NCBI RefSeq assembly: GCF_003932735.1
Contig: NZ_CP033611.1
Location: 124,001-188,000, forward strand
Length of the DNA stretch: 64,000 nucleotides
Source: Rickettsiales endosymbiont of Stachyamoeba lipophora
GTDB lineage: Bacteria > Pseudomonadota > Alphaproteobacteria > Rickettsiales > 33-17
Reading direction: 5' to 3'
Part shown: piece after piece, positions 27,869 through 37,494 of the stretch
Layout: the number at the start of each line of letters is the position of its first letter
Position numbering within the stretch: position 1 is the first letter of the stretch
Notes under the pieces: generated by a model
Told to the model about the DNA's origin: nothing
What the model saw: the letters and a program-made list of their open reading frames with translations, nothing else
The model's database searches: none
Program-made: the position numbers and the translations under genes

Positions 27869-28514
27869 TAACTTTATTACTCGTTTTATTTCCGCTATTA
27901 TTCTTGCTCCACTTGCATTATATGTATTTTACTTAGGTGGCATGTGGTTTAATGCTGTAGTAGCTATAGTGGCTATAATAATGGCAATGGAATGGAAGCA
28001 TATTATTTCAAGCAATGGCAAACCAAAAAATATTTGGTATTTAATTGGAGCGCTGGTTATTCTTGCCCCTACTCTCTCACTCATTTGGATTAGAATACAG
28101 GAAGATGGATTAAAGCTTATTTACTTACTGTTTATTACTGTATGGATGAGCGATATAGGTGGCTATATCTTTGGCAAGACCTTAAAGGGTCCTAAGCTTG
28201 CTCCTAAAATCAGCCCTAATAAAACTTGGAGTGGCTTTTTTGGTGGTATATTACTTGCATTACTCGGTGGCCTTTGTTTTGGATTATTTTATAATTTAAA
28301 TCTAACTAATTTAGCCATAATCACTTCACTTTTATCGGTGTATTCTCAAATTAGTGATTTGCTTGAATCTAAAATTAAAAGGCATTTTGGGGTTAAGGAT
28401 AGCGGTAAGATTATACCAGGTCATGGTGGGATATTAGATAGGATTGATGGTTTAATTCTTACCGCTCCTAAAATGGTTTTACTTCTTTATTTAACTAATG
28501 GTAATTTATTTTAG
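27858..28514 (+). CDS. cdsA: Phosphatidate cytidylyltransferase
   Basis: CDP-diacylglycerol synthase, an inner-membrane enzyme of phospholipid synthesis. Several hydrophobic segments precede the C-terminal signature region beginning SDLLESKIKRHFGVKDSG and ending PGHGGILDRIDGL, the CDP-alcohol-forming motif. At 218 aa it is shorter than E. coli CdsA (285) but typical of alphaproteobacteria with few N-terminal segments. It ends the rpsB operon; an unrelated small gene, not dxr, follows. Confidence 0.94.
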   Translation: MNISNFITRFISAIILAPLALYVFYLGGMWFNAVVAIVAIIMAMEWKHIISSNGKPKNIWYLIGALVILAPTLSLIWIRIQEDGLKLIYLLFITVWMSDIGGYIFGKTLKGPKLAPKISPNKTWSGFFGGILLALLGGLCFGLFYNLNLTNLAIITSLLSVYSQISDLLESKIKRHFGVKDSGKIIPGHGGILDRIDGLILTAPKMVLLLYLTNGNLF

Positions 28515-28572
28515 TGAGCCACACAACTTAATCTACAGTTGAATGTTAATACTTATGAAATAGGAACTGAAG

Positions 28573-28872
28573 ATGACATTTAATATCAGAAAAACTATTA
28601 AAGCATCTTCAGAAGCAATTTTAGCGCTCATTAAAACATTATCCAGATATGAACAGTTAGAGGATGAAGCAACAGCTCAAATAGATAATGTCATAAACAC
28701 GCTATTTTATGGCCATCCGAAAGTGTTTGCCTCTCTGCTAAAGATAGAAGGCCAGATAGCTAGTTTTGCATCATATTTATATAATTATTTTACTTTTTTA
28801 TGCAAACACAGTATCCACATAGAGGATATTTATGTTTATGAAGAACTTAGGCCAAGAAGCATTAGCAAATGA
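28573..28872 (+). CDS. Hypothetical protein, 99 aa, between cdsA and dxr
   Basis: A short, mostly helical protein (IRKTIKASSEAILALIKTL at the N-terminus) with no recognised domain. A reasonable ribosome binding site (AGGAA, six bases before the ATG) supports translation. It breaks the usual cdsA-dxr adjacency. The 150 bases after it contain no intact gene; an out-of-frame open stretch overlaps the start of dxr, so a longer, decayed gene is possible. Confidence 0.45.
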   Translation: MTFNIRKTIKASSEAILALIKTLSRYEQLEDEATAQIDNVINTLFYGHPKVFASLLKIEGQIASFASYLYNYFTFLCKHSIHIEDIYVYEELRPRSISK

Positions 28873-29024
28873 TTGCAGAAGAATTGAATGATGATACTTA
28901 TATTGTAATAAAAACTTTATAGACTTCGATCTCAAGTTAAAAACCCAAGCAATATACGATGAGACAGTTTATAGATTATATCGTACTGAATTAAAAATAT
29001 TGCATAATAGAGTGATTTTAAAAA

Positions 29025-30194
29025 ATGAATTGTAAAAAAATTTCTATTTTAGGGGCAACCGGCTCCATAGGATTAAATACATTACAAGTAATTAGGGATA
29101 ATCCAGATAAGTTTACGGTTGAAACCTTAACTGCAAGTTCTAATTGGCAGCAACTTGCCAAAATCGCAATAGAGTTTAAGGCAAAGCAAGTATTAATTGC
29201 TGATGAATCTTATTATGAAGCTATCAAGCATGCTTTAAAAACTACTGATATTAAAGTTATAGCAGGCAATAACTACAAAATTATAGCAGAGGATAATGCC
29301 GATTTAGTAATTTCTGCCATTGTCGGGGTAGAAGGTCTCAAACCAACTATAGAATATATCCGCCAAGGTAAACAAATAGCTTTAGCTAATAAAGAATCTT
29401 TAATTTGTGCAGGGTTCTTTCTAAAAGATCTATGTAGGCAATATAATACCAAATTACTCCCCATTGATTCTGAACATAATGCATTATTACAGCTGATCCA
29501 CAAAGAAAACAAAAGTGATATCAAAGATATTATTATCACTGCATCCGGAGGAGCATTTAGGGATTATACTAAAGCTCAACTTGAAAATGTAACCAAAGAA
29601 ATGGCAATTAATCATCCTAATTGGCAAATGGGCGCTAAAATTACCGTAGATTGTGCCAGTCTTGTAAACAAAGGGTTAGAGCTTATTGAAGCTTATTTTT
29701 TATTTGATCTAAAGCCCCAACAGGTTTCTGCAATTATGCACCCTGAATCTATTGTGCATGGGATAGTAAATTTTAAAGATGGAACTAGTTTAATTCATGC
29801 ATCCAAACCTAGTATGCAGGTTGCAATTAGCTACGCAATGGACTTTCCAAATAGAAGCAACACTAGCATAGAAAATATCGATTTACTAGCCTTAAGGAAT
29901 TTAAATTTTCGTCCGATTAATGAAGAATTATTCCCATGTTTTCAGGTAGCTAGAGAAGTATTATTATCTGAAAGCCAAGCGAATATGATTATATTTAATA
30001 TGGCTAACGAAGTGGCAGTAAATGCTTTTTTGAATAATAAAATAAAATTTACTCAAATTTACCATGTGATTGTAGAAACTTTAAATATAAACCATAATCT
30101 CATGCTATCAAGCTTAGATGATTGTTTCGAGCTAATAGATCAAACAAAACAAATCGCAAACAACATTATAAATACAATTGATATTGCAGCTTAG
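29025..30194 (+). CDS. dxr: 1-deoxy-D-xylulose 5-phosphate reductoisomerase
   Basis: Second enzyme of the MEP isoprenoid pathway; converts DXP to MEP with NADPH. The NADPH-binding N-terminus is SILGATGSIGLNTLQVI; the metal- and substrate-binding region has LLPIDSEHNA and ITASGGAFRD; MHPESIVHGIVNFKDG follows. 389 aa is normal. It gives IPP for UppS and quinones. No clear Shine-Dalgarno. It is 1 base ahead of queE, so they are co-transcribed. Confidence 0.96.
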   Translation: MNCKKISILGATGSIGLNTLQVIRDNPDKFTVETLTASSNWQQLAKIAIEFKAKQVLIADESYYEAIKHALKTTDIKVIAGNNYKIIAEDNADLVISAIVGVEGLKPTIEYIRQGKQIALANKESLICAGFFLKDLCRQYNTKLLPIDSEHNALLQLIHKENKSDIKDIIITASGGAFRDYTKAQLENVTKEMAINHPNWQMGAKITVDCASLVNKGLELIEAYFLFDLKPQQVSAIMHPESIVHGIVNFKDGTSLIHASKPSMQVAISYAMDFPNRSNTSIENIDLLALRNLNFRPINEELFPCFQVAREVLLSESQANMIIFNMANEVAVNAFLNNKIKFTQIYHVIVETLNINHNLMLSSLDDCFELIDQTKQIANNIINTIDIAA

Positions 30195-30195
30195 T

Positions 30196-30864
30196 ATGTT
30201 TGGCAATAATCCAAAAAGAAAGCCTGATTTAGGCAGCGGGGAAAGTTTAGATATCCAAGAAATCTTACTAACTCTTCAAGGAGAAGGACCTTATCAAGGA
30301 CAGCCTGCTGTTTTTATCCGCCTTGGAGGTTGTAATCTAGCCTGCCATTTTTGTGATACTGAATTTGAATCATTTAGTAATTTAAACTTAAATGAAATTA
30401 CAGCTAAAGCCACCCAGCTATCAAGGAATTTAGAAACTGCTAAGTTAATTGTAATTACCGGAGGTGAGCCTTTTAGGCAGAATATATCTCTTCTTTGTGA
30501 ACAATTAATTGAGCTAGGATTTTTAGTACAAATTGAAACTAACGGTACCCTTTATCAAGAATTGCCTGCAGGGATAAAAATAATATGTTCCCCAAAAAAT
30601 AATTCAGGAAAATATCATTATATACGAGAAGATTTACTAAAAAGAATTGATGCTTTTAAATTTATTATCGCTCAAGATCAACCAAATTATAATTACGTCC
30701 CTGAAGTAGGCCAAACTGCAAATAATATACCGGTATATGTACAACCCATGGATGAATATGATGAGGCAAAGAATAAGCAAAACACTACATATTGTTTAGA
30801 GCTTGCCTTAAAGCATGGATATTTTTTCTCTATACAACTTCATAAAATTTTAGATATAGCTTAA
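30196..30864 (+). CDS. queE: 7-carboxy-7-deazaguanine synthase QueE (radical SAM)
   Basis: Radical SAM enzyme that turns 6-carboxytetrahydropterin (the QueD product) into 7-carboxy-7-deazaguanine in queuosine synthesis. The cluster motif is C-x3-C-x2-C in CNLACHFCDTEFES; before it is LTLQGEGPYQGQPAVFIRLGG, typical of QueE, and ITGGEPFRQN follows. I start at the ATG at 30196 (MFGNNPKRK), one base after the dxr stop. 222 aa is normal. queD lies 8 kb away in the window. Confidence 0.93.
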   Translation: MFGNNPKRKPDLGSGESLDIQEILLTLQGEGPYQGQPAVFIRLGGCNLACHFCDTEFESFSNLNLNEITAKATQLSRNLETAKLIVITGGEPFRQNISLLCEQLIELGFLVQIETNGTLYQELPAGIKIICSPKNNSGKYHYIREDLLKRIDAFKFIIAQDQPNYNYVPEVGQTANNIPVYVQPMDEYDEAKNKQNTTYCLELALKHGYFFSIQLHKILDIA

Positions 30865-30876
30865 CCTTAGCATAAT

Positions 30877-30907
30877 AAAGCCCTTTGGAAATATACCGAG
30901 GAGCTTT
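30877..30907. terminator. Bidirectional terminator between queE and the ankyrin gene
   Basis: AAAGCCCTTTGG (30877-30888) pairs with CCGAGGAGCTTT (30896-30907) over a 7-base loop, with one mismatch and two G-U pairs; TTTTAAT follows. It sits between two convergent genes. Confidence 0.55.
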
Positions 30908-30916
30908 TAATACTAA

Positions 30917-32545
30917 TTAAAATAACATCGCAGATAAATTACTTAATATTCCTTGCCTGGCTTTTAAGATACTCGGCGCATATTCTTTAGTTACCGTTTC
31001 TAAATGTTGAGGTATATTGTCTTGCTTTATAGAGAAAGGTAAAATTGAATTAATTTCTTTGATAGTAAATTTAGGGCTTAAGCATTTATAAATTACAAAG
31101 CTTCCTAAGCCCACTACAAGTAAGCCAAGTATAATAGCCGATATATTGATCACTGTTTGTAATGTTAAGCCTAATTTATTCATTTGTCGTTGATTATGAT
31201 TATTGCTCTTTTGCTCAGGTACAGTAGTTCTTTGTACTGGTCCCTTGATTTGCTGTTGCTGAGATGTGATTACCGCCCTATCTATTAAACCTTGAGCACG
31301 TAAGGTTTCCTGCTGCTCTTCAAGCAGCATTTGACTTTTAGATCTTCCACCTACAGCTAATAATTTTAATGCAATATCATTATGCTTATGCTCCTTGGCT
31401 AAATCCAGAGGAGTCTTACCTTCCCAGTTTAGAATATTAAAATCTGCATTTTTTGCTAGCAGCATGTCAACAAACTCGATACGTCCTACTATTGCCGCTT
31501 GGTGTAATGGGGTATTACCAGCATTGTTAGCTTTATTTAAATCCGCTCCTTTCTCCAGTAAAATCTTGCCAGCCTCTATATTATTTTTCCAAACAGCAAA
31601 ATAAAGCGCTGTTATAAAAGAAAAATTGCGCCAATTAATATCTGCTCCTTTTTCTACTAAAAATTTGAGTGTCTTTGGTTTTTGCTTCTGAGCTAAAAAT
31701 AATAACATAGTATTATTCTTATTCCTTGCTTGCATAGCACTTTTAGCATCTTCATCATTTATAATATCTTGGCAATCTATAAGCTGCTCAAATAACCGAT
31801 CATTGATCACAACTGGATAATTTATAATTTGCATAAATAAATCTTCATTAATATTATAATTGGGTAAAAATTCATTAATTTTTACAATTGTTTCATCATC
31901 CGTTAATCCAATATTATTAATAATATTATATAATTTTAACCATTGTTCATTAAACGGCCCTATATCCTCTTGATTAGCTAAATATTGCTTATTAAGCGGC
32001 CTTACACCCTCTTGATTAGCTAAATCTATTTGCGCCCCTGCTGCAATCAAACGCCTTACAGTAAATTGTATATTTATCTGTGCAGCATAATACGATAGAT
32101 TATTGTTTTTATCTTTAGGATTTTGATAATTAATGATTAACGTAATTAAATTTTGGCTCCATCCTTGCTGCTCTAATTGGGCTATATATTCATTAATCTC
32201 CGCTGATTTTTGCTCATCTGTTAGCTCAGCGTTCTGTATTATATTATATAAAGGTAGCCAAGCATGATGCAAAGGAGGTAACCCATTTTTATCTGGCAAG
32301 CTAAGTTTTCCACCCAATTCAATTAATATCTCTAAAACCTGAGGTTTATTAGCCATTACCGCATAATGTAAAAGAGTATTACTATTATCTTTTATATCTT
32401 TAGAAGTTATAATTTGTTTTAGATTTTGTTGCCAAACAGGTGCTAATTGGGCTAAATAATTATTAAAGTCTTGGGCAGTCTCTTGATCTGACGCTTTTTT
32501 TTGAATAATATTACGTAATTCTATCCCTATTGTATTAAACGCCAT
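30917..32545 (-). CDS. Ankyrin-repeat protein with C-terminal membrane anchor, 542 aa
   Basis: Clear ankyrin repeats at about residues 55-85 (SNTLLHYAVMANKPQVLEILIELGG), 275-305 (NTMLLFLAQKQKPKTLKFLVEKGAD), 310-340 (FITALYFAVWKNNIEAGKILLEKGAD), 343-373 (AGNTPLHQAAIVGRIEFVDMLLAKNAD) and 376-395 (EGKTPLDLAKEHKHND). A Gln/Arg-rich linker leads to one hydrophobic segment near 465-490 (ISAIILGLLVVGLGSFVIY), then a tail of about 50 residues. This suggests a single-pass membrane protein displaying ankyrin repeats. A small tandem duplication lies in the middle of the gene. Host-protein binding is inferred from the family in Rickettsiales. Confidence 0.8.
   Translation of the reverse strand: MAFNTIGIELRNIIQKKASDQETAQDFNNYLAQLAPVWQQNLKQIITSKDIKDNSNTLLHYAVMANKPQVLEILIELGGKLSLPDKNGLPPLHHAWLPLYNIIQNAELTDEQKSAEINEYIAQLEQQGWSQNLITLIINYQNPKDKNNNLSYYAAQINIQFTVRRLIAAGAQIDLANQEGVRPLNKQYLANQEDIGPFNEQWLKLYNIINNIGLTDDETIVKINEFLPNYNINEDLFMQIINYPVVINDRLFEQLIDCQDIINDEDAKSAMQARNKNNTMLLFLAQKQKPKTLKFLVEKGADINWRNFSFITALYFAVWKNNIEAGKILLEKGADLNKANNAGNTPLHQAAIVGRIEFVDMLLAKNADFNILNWEGKTPLDLAKEHKHNDIALKLLAVGGRSKSQMLLEEQQETLRAQGLIDRAVITSQQQQIKGPVQRTTVPEQKSNNHNQRQMNKLGLTLQTVINISAIILGLLVVGLGSFVIYKCLSPKFTIKEINSILPFSIKQDNIPQHLETVTKEYAPSILKARQGILSNLSAMLF
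31949..32025 (-). repeat. Tandem imperfect duplication inside the ankyrin gene
   Basis: Two units of about 35 bases, each ending TCCTCTTGATTAGCTAAAT or near it on the plus strand, lie 42 bases apart. They encode LANQEGVRPLNKQY and LANQEDIGPFNEQW, so the unit is 14 codons and in frame. Confidence 0.6.
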
Positions 32546-32775
32546 ATAATTACCCCTATTATAACAACTTGTTTTTAATTTTTATGATCAACTTCTAACT
32601 CACTATTAATAAAATTAAAAGTATAATTTCTAAAGAATGAATGGCTTTTTACAAAGGAAAATAATATAATTTTATGCTATTTTAATAGTAGTAATATCTC
32701 AAGTTAAAAGGCAAGTTGTAATGCTTGCCTTTCAAATATAACCTGTAATTAACTTTATCTCAAAAATCAAATTGC

Positions 32776-33297
32776 TTACCTTGAGGGACCGTTTTCTTCT
32801 CTTTCCTCTTGCAATAGCGCCTCTATGGCATATTGGCGTTTTGCTGCTTGAGGTGTAGTCACAACCATGTTTTTATAAGATGAAGGGCTGCCCCCTTGCT
32901 GGCCTATTTTACAATAAAACTCTGTCATATATTGAGTACGAGCTATTTCTAACACTGCTTCAAATCTACCTTCAATTTGCAATATAGTAAGAATATGCTC
33001 AAAAGAAATTTTACGATCAAAAATGGGAGCAAGCTTGTCTTCAAAATCCTTCCTATCTATATATACACGATAATATTGATTTTCTTCAGCTGCCAATTCT
33101 GCATCTTTAGACTCCATTAAAGTGCCTGGTAAATTTAAATGAGTACATAAATTATCTAATTGTTCAAATTTATTCTTATTTTTATCTAAGAAATATTCAT
33201 ATATTATATCTGAATTATTTACCTTAACCGGTCTCCAGGTGTTTGCTGTAAAATATTCTTGTAAAAGTTCTTTATCTCTTTCTGTAAAATCTAACAT
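32776..33297 (-). CDS. Hypothetical protein, 173 aa
   Basis: A soluble, charged protein beginning MLDFTERDKELLQEYF. I recognise no domain. It has no signal peptide or membrane segment. AAGGAG-type sequence (GGAGCTTGGTT) lies upstream of the ATG. It is transcribed leftwards ahead of the ankyrin gene, 230 bases apart, so the two may share a transcript. Function unknown. Confidence 0.55.
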   Translation of the reverse strand: MLDFTERDKELLQEYFTANTWRPVKVNNSDIIYEYFLDKNKNKFEQLDNLCTHLNLPGTLMESKDAELAAEENQYYRVYIDRKDFEDKLAPIFDRKISFEHILTILQIEGRFEAVLEIARTQYMTEFYCKIGQQGGSPSSYKNMVVTTPQAAKRQYAIEALLQEEREENGPSR

Positions 33298-33528
33298 AAT
33301 TAACCAAGCTCCTTAATAACGATTTAACTAACCTTAATTTAATATTCGGTTCAAAAACATGAGAAAAACAACTTAAAATTCACCTTTTCAATAAATATTA
33401 ATATTTTAAACTATACTTTCCTCCAAAAATGCCACCTAATATTTCCGCTAGCAAATTTAGATTTAATCTTTATAATTATCAGAATAAATAGGGAACCACC
33501 TCAATTTCAAGATAAGCTTACCAATGTT

Positions 33529-34086
33529 ATGTTGTTTCACTCTGCTGATAAAAATAATTTCCCCTCTTTAAATATTAACAAAGACATAATCTTACGTGAA
33601 ATTATCATTGATGACGCTATCTACTATCATGAATATATCAATCATCCTCTGGTCAAAAAATATCTATCAGACGAAGATATTCCTGAAACATTTGAAAAAG
33701 CTATTAATGAACTTCGTTACTGGCAGGCCTTATTTAGAGACCAGCACAGTATATATTGGGCAATTGCTTTAAAAGAAAGCAATAAAATGATAGGCACTAT
33801 CGGGTTTAATAATTGGTATAAATTTCATGAACGCTTAGAAATCAGTTACGATTTAGATCCGGAATTTTGGGGACAAGGCATTACAACCGTTGCAATCACT
33901 CAAGTGTGTAATTATGCACAACAGAGAATGAGCGCTAAAAGAATCCAGGCAACTGTAGCACTTGATAACGTTGCTTCAACCAGAGTATTAGAAAAAAATA
34001 ATTTTCACTTAGAAGGAATCTTGAAGAATTATGCAAAGCTTGGTAATTTACAAAATGATTTCTATATGTACAGTAAAGTATTTTAA
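33529..34086 (+). CDS. GNAT-family N-acetyltransferase (RimJ/RimL-like)
   Basis: Acetyl-CoA-dependent acetyltransferase with the RimJ/RimL-type layout: ILREIIIDDAIYYHEYI at the start, YWAIALKESNKMIGTIGFNNW in the beta core, YDLDPEFWGQGITTVAI as the acetyl-CoA loop (Q/R-x2-G-x-G/A in the form WGQGI), then ATVALDNVASTRVLEKNNF, the family C-terminal signature. 185 aa is normal. The substrate is unknown; relatives acetylate ribosomal proteins or small molecules. It is 9 bases upstream of apaG. Confidence 0.88.
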   Translation: MLFHSADKNNFPSLNINKDIILREIIIDDAIYYHEYINHPLVKKYLSDEDIPETFEKAINELRYWQALFRDQHSIYWAIALKESNKMIGTIGFNNWYKFHERLEISYDLDPEFWGQGITTVAITQVCNYAQQRMSAKRIQATVALDNVASTRVLEKNNFHLEGILKNYAKLGNLQNDFYMYSKVF

Positions 34087-34095
34087 ATTTAAATT

Positions 34096-34512
34096 ATGAG
34101 TCAGAAATTGAGTAAAATTGTATATAGCCATACTGAAAGTGATATTAAAATAACCGTAAGCCCAGAATATAACCCTGAAGCTTCATCACCGTTCAATTTA
34201 GAATATGTATGGAATTATCATATTATTATTGAAAATTTATCTGTGCACAAAATTCAATTACTTTCCAGATTTTGGAATATCATTGATAAAGATGGCTGCA
34301 TTAAAGAAATAGAAGGTGAAGGGGTAGTAGGCCTAAAACCGGTTATTGATCCTAAAAATAAATTTGATTATAATAGTTATACTTTGTTACATACCCCGTC
34401 AGGTATTATGGCTGGTGAGTATGAAATTTTAGATTTATCAAATAATAAATTATTCTATTTGACCATTCCTACATTCTCGTTAGATATACCTAATGAAACA
34501 CATTTAAATTAA
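34096..34512 (+). CDS. apaG: ApaG domain protein
   Basis: ApaG is a small fibronectin-like beta-sandwich protein, historically linked to Co/Mg resistance and Ap4A metabolism; its biochemical role is not settled. The signature is the run of ITVSPEYNPEASSPFN, then YHIIIENLSVHKIQLLSRFWNIID (in part), GEGVVGLKPVIDP, and MAGEYEILD. 138 aa is normal. It sits between the GNAT gene and hslV, likely one operon. Confidence 0.93.
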   Translation: MSQKLSKIVYSHTESDIKITVSPEYNPEASSPFNLEYVWNYHIIIENLSVHKIQLLSRFWNIIDKDGCIKEIEGEGVVGLKPVIDPKNKFDYNSYTLLHTPSGIMAGEYEILDLSNNKLFYLTIPTFSLDIPNETHLN

Positions 34513-34533
34513 ATAAAACTTTAAGGAAAATAA

Positions 34534-35091
34534 GTGACGCACAATAACTCTAATAATTGGCATGGAACCACAATTCTTGCTGTTAGAAAAGGCAAGCAGG
34601 TAACTATTGCTGCTGATGGCCAGGTCTCATTAGGGCCTACTGTTATTAAATCAACCGCAAAAAAATTAAGAAGCCTAGCAAATAACACTATCCATGTAGG
34701 CTTTGCCGGCTCCACTGCTGATGCTTTAACTTTATTTGAAAGATTAGAATCCAAACTGGATAAACACCCTAATCAATTAATGCGCGCATGTGTTGAGTTA
34801 GCTAAAGATTGGCGTACTGATAAATATTTACGCAAATTAGAGGCCATGCTTATTGTGGTGGATAAAAATAATAGCTTTATTATTACTGGTACCGGGGATG
34901 TACTTGAGCCAGAAGGCGGCATTGCGGCCATTGGTTCTGGTGGAAATTATGCATTGTCTGCGGCTAAAGCATTAATTGATATTGAGCATTTAACTGCAGA
35001 AGATGTTGCCAAAAAAGCAATGCAAATTGCAGCAGATATTTGCGTTTATACTAATAATAATTTAACTATAGAAACAATTAATTATGAATAA
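34534..35091 (+). CDS. hslV: ATP-dependent protease subunit HslV
   Basis: Threonine peptidase of the HslUV (ClpYQ) complex. The catalytic Thr is in [21 protein letters not shown]: the mature enzyme starts at one of the TT pair, so a short propeptide of about 9 residues is removed. [14 protein letters not shown] is the family C-terminal part. 185 aa is normal. The start is GTG with AAGGAAAA upstream. It overlaps hslU by 8 bases. Confidence 0.97.
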   Translation: MTHNNSNNWHGTTILAVRKGKQVTIAADGQVSLGPTVIKSTAKKLRSLANNTIHVGFAGSTADALTLFERLESKLDKHPNQLMRACVELAKDWRTDKYLRKLEAMLIVVDKNNSFIITGTGDVLEPEGGIAAIGSGGNYALSAAKALIDIEHLTAEDVAKKAMQIAADICVYTNNNLTIETINYE

Positions 35092-36436
35092 TTTTACTCA
35101 AGAATTTAGCCATCTAACTCCTCAAAAAATTGTAGATCAATTAAATCGTTTTATTATCGGTCAAGATGAAGCTAAAAAAGCTGTAGCAATTGCCCTACGT
35201 AACCGAATTAGAAGGCGAATGATTGAAGATCCTCAGTTACAAGAAGAAATTGTTCCTAAAAATATTTTAATGATTGGACCTACTGGCGTAGGTAAAACTG
35301 AAATTGCTAGAAGGCTTGCGAAAATTGTCGGAGCTCCTTTTGTTAAAACCGAAGCTACTAAGTTTACCGAAGTCGGTTATGTGGGGAAAGATGTTGATTC
35401 TATAGTACGTGATTTACTAGAAAATGCTATCTCGCTTGTCAAAAAACAAATGCATGAACGGGTAAAAGAGCAAGCAGAAATAGCTGCTGAGGAAAAAATA
35501 CTTGATGCTTTAGTAGGCACCAACTCTAACGAAACCACTCGTGAAAAATTCCGCGATTTACTTAAACAAGGTAAGCTTGAAGATAAAGAAATTGAGATTG
35601 AAGTTTTAGATCAGCCAGCAAATAGCGGTAACCCTATGTTTGATGTTCCAGGCATGCCTGGTGCTCAAATGGGCATAGTAAATGTAGGGGAAATGTTCCA
35701 AAAAGCTCTAGGAATGGATAAAAAAACTAAACCTAAAAAAATGAGTGTGAAGCACGCCTTAGATATTTTAATCAAGGAAGAAAGCGAAAAGCTAATTGAT
35801 CAAGAAAAAGTAATTAGAACTTCTATTGAACTTACCGAGCAAGACGGAATCGTATTTATTGATGAGATTGATAAAGTGGTAACCTCACATGAACGTAGAG
35901 GAGCAGATGCAAGCCGTGAAGGCGTACAACGTGATTTATTACCGCTTATTGAAGGCACATATATTAACACTAAATATGGCACTATTAAAACTGACCACAT
36001 CCTATTTATTGCTTCTGGCGCTTTTCACCTTTCTAAGCCTTCTGATTTATTACCAGAGTTACAAGGTAGGCTACCAATTAGAGTGGAGCTTAAATCTTTA
36101 ACTAAAGAAGATATGATTAGAATTTTAAAGGAAACAGAGAGCAGCCTACTAAAACAATATCAAGCCCTACTTGGCACTGAACATGTAAATATTAAATTTA
36201 CTGATGATGGTATTGCTAAAATCGCCGAAATTGCTACCACAGTTAATCAAAATGTTGAAAATATCGGTGCCAGACGGCTCCATACCATGCTTGAGAAGTT
36301 ACTTGAAGAAATCAGCTTTAAAGCAGGTGATGATGAGCACTTAAGTAATCAACCAATATTAGTTGATGAAGCCTATGTAATAAATCATTTAGAAAATATT
36401 ACTACAAAAATGGATTTATCCAAATTTATACTGTAA
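35084..36436 (+). CDS. hslU: ATP-dependent protease ATPase subunit HslU
   Basis: AAA+ unfoldase partner of HslV. It has the N-terminal [31 protein letters not shown] region (quoted in part), Walker A GPTGVGKT, the pore motif VGYVGKDV, the intermediate domain (about 110-240), Walker [10 protein letters not shown], and sensor 2 in [11 protein letters not shown]. The C-terminus DLSKFIL is the segment that activates HslV. 450 aa is normal. Translationally coupled to hslV. Confidence 0.97.
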   Translation: MNNFTQEFSHLTPQKIVDQLNRFIIGQDEAKKAVAIALRNRIRRRMIEDPQLQEEIVPKNILMIGPTGVGKTEIARRLAKIVGAPFVKTEATKFTEVGYVGKDVDSIVRDLLENAISLVKKQMHERVKEQAEIAAEEKILDALVGTNSNETTREKFRDLLKQGKLEDKEIEIEVLDQPANSGNPMFDVPGMPGAQMGIVNVGEMFQKALGMDKKTKPKKMSVKHALDILIKEESEKLIDQEKVIRTSIELTEQDGIVFIDEIDKVVTSHERRGADASREGVQRDLLPLIEGTYINTKYGTIKTDHILFIASGAFHLSKPSDLLPELQGRLPIRVELKSLTKEDMIRILKETESSLLKQYQALLGTEHVNIKFTDDGIAKIAEIATTVNQNVENIGARRLHTMLEKLLEEISFKAGDDEHLSNQPILVDEAYVINHLENITTKMDLSKFIL

Positions 36437-36477
36437 AATATATTAACATTTTAATTTTATATTACTAGAGAGAAAAA

Positions 36478-37494
36478 ATGACACTAGCTCCGTCAAAGAG
36501 AAATTTTATTACTCCTATTAAATCTTATATACAGGATAACAGCTTTGATACAGAGTTAACTGGCTACTTAAGTAAAAGTAGTAAATTTCTATCAACATTG
36601 CAAGAATTCTTGCTTTCACAAAAGATTACAGATGAATCAAAAAGGGAGGCAACACATTCTAAGTTATTTCAAGTTTTTAGTTCCACGGTTGAAGGTTCAC
36701 AACAAAGAAGATTCCCCTCTCTTCAAGTTACAGCTTTATCTTACCAAACTATATTTTTAAAATTAAGCGATTTAATTAGGTCTAATCAACTCACTTCATG
36801 CTTAATTTATTTTAGCTTTTCTGCATCTAAACTAACTGAGTTTCATAAGCAGCTTAATAATGATTCAGGATTACAAAACATATGGGTAGATACTGCGTTT
36901 GATAGTTTTTTATATGAAGTTAGCCATAAAGCGTTGATTTGCACAGCCTCATCTACAAACAACTTAGTGTTAAATACATCCAATATTGATAAAAGCTTTA
37001 TTGTAGAAAATGAAAATTCAATTCCAGAAGAATTTTTAATTGTTCTTCAAACCGAAAAAGGACCTTATCTAATAAATTTTAGCTTTGGTGAAGGTGATTT
37101 AGATATTTATAATCCCAAAAAAGTTTATATGGGAGATAAAACATTCTTTGAAAAACAGGCAAGATTAGGCTATTTAGACAGAAATTTTTCTTATACTAGT
37201 GCTACCATAGCAGGCTCATCAACCAATATCTCTGTTACCTTAGATGCTTTACTAAGTGAAGCCAAAGAAAAAATGAAGGATGCAAAATCACAGGAAACTC
37301 ACAAGACACACCCTGTTGCATCTCAAACAACATCTAGAATAAGGTCGGAAAATAAACAGATAAATATCAGCACTGATGATAGCTTGCGAAAAAAGTTTGC
37401 CCGAGATAAATTCCAAGAAACGCAAAAACCCAGCTCTTCTGGCAGATTACTACAAAGATTAGCTCAAGATCAATCCCAAACACTACAAAAATAA
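36478..37494 (+). CDS. Hypothetical protein, 338 aa, coupled to tlc
   Basis: Unrecognised soluble protein. The N-terminal 250 residues look folded (mixed hydrophobic and polar); the last 80 are hydrophilic, rich in Lys, Gln, Ser and Thr, with two similar 15-residue stretches (LRKKFARDKFQETQK and LLQRLAQDQSQTLQK). GAGAG precedes the ATG. Its stop overlaps the start of the tlc gene (TAATG), so the two are translated together. A role tied to the translocase or to the host is possible but only inferred from position. Confidence 0.6.
   Translation: MTLAPSKRNFITPIKSYIQDNSFDTELTGYLSKSSKFLSTLQEFLLSQKITDESKREATHSKLFQVFSSTVEGSQQRRFPSLQVTALSYQTIFLKLSDLIRSNQLTSCLIYFSFSASKLTEFHKQLNNDSGLQNIWVDTAFDSFLYEVSHKALICTASSTNNLVLNTSNIDKSFIVENENSIPEEFLIVLQTEKGPYLINFSFGEGDLDIYNPKKVYMGDKTFFEKQARLGYLDRNFSYTSATIAGSSTNISVTLDALLSEAKEKMKDAKSQETHKTHPVASQTTSRIRSENKQINISTDDSLRKKFARDKFQETQKPSSSGRLLQRLAQDQSQTLQK

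Noticed and set aside
28898-29035. Open stretch of about 45 codons between the 99-aa gene and dxr
   Set aside because: It has no start codon and overlaps the dxr start out of frame; likely chance or a remnant.
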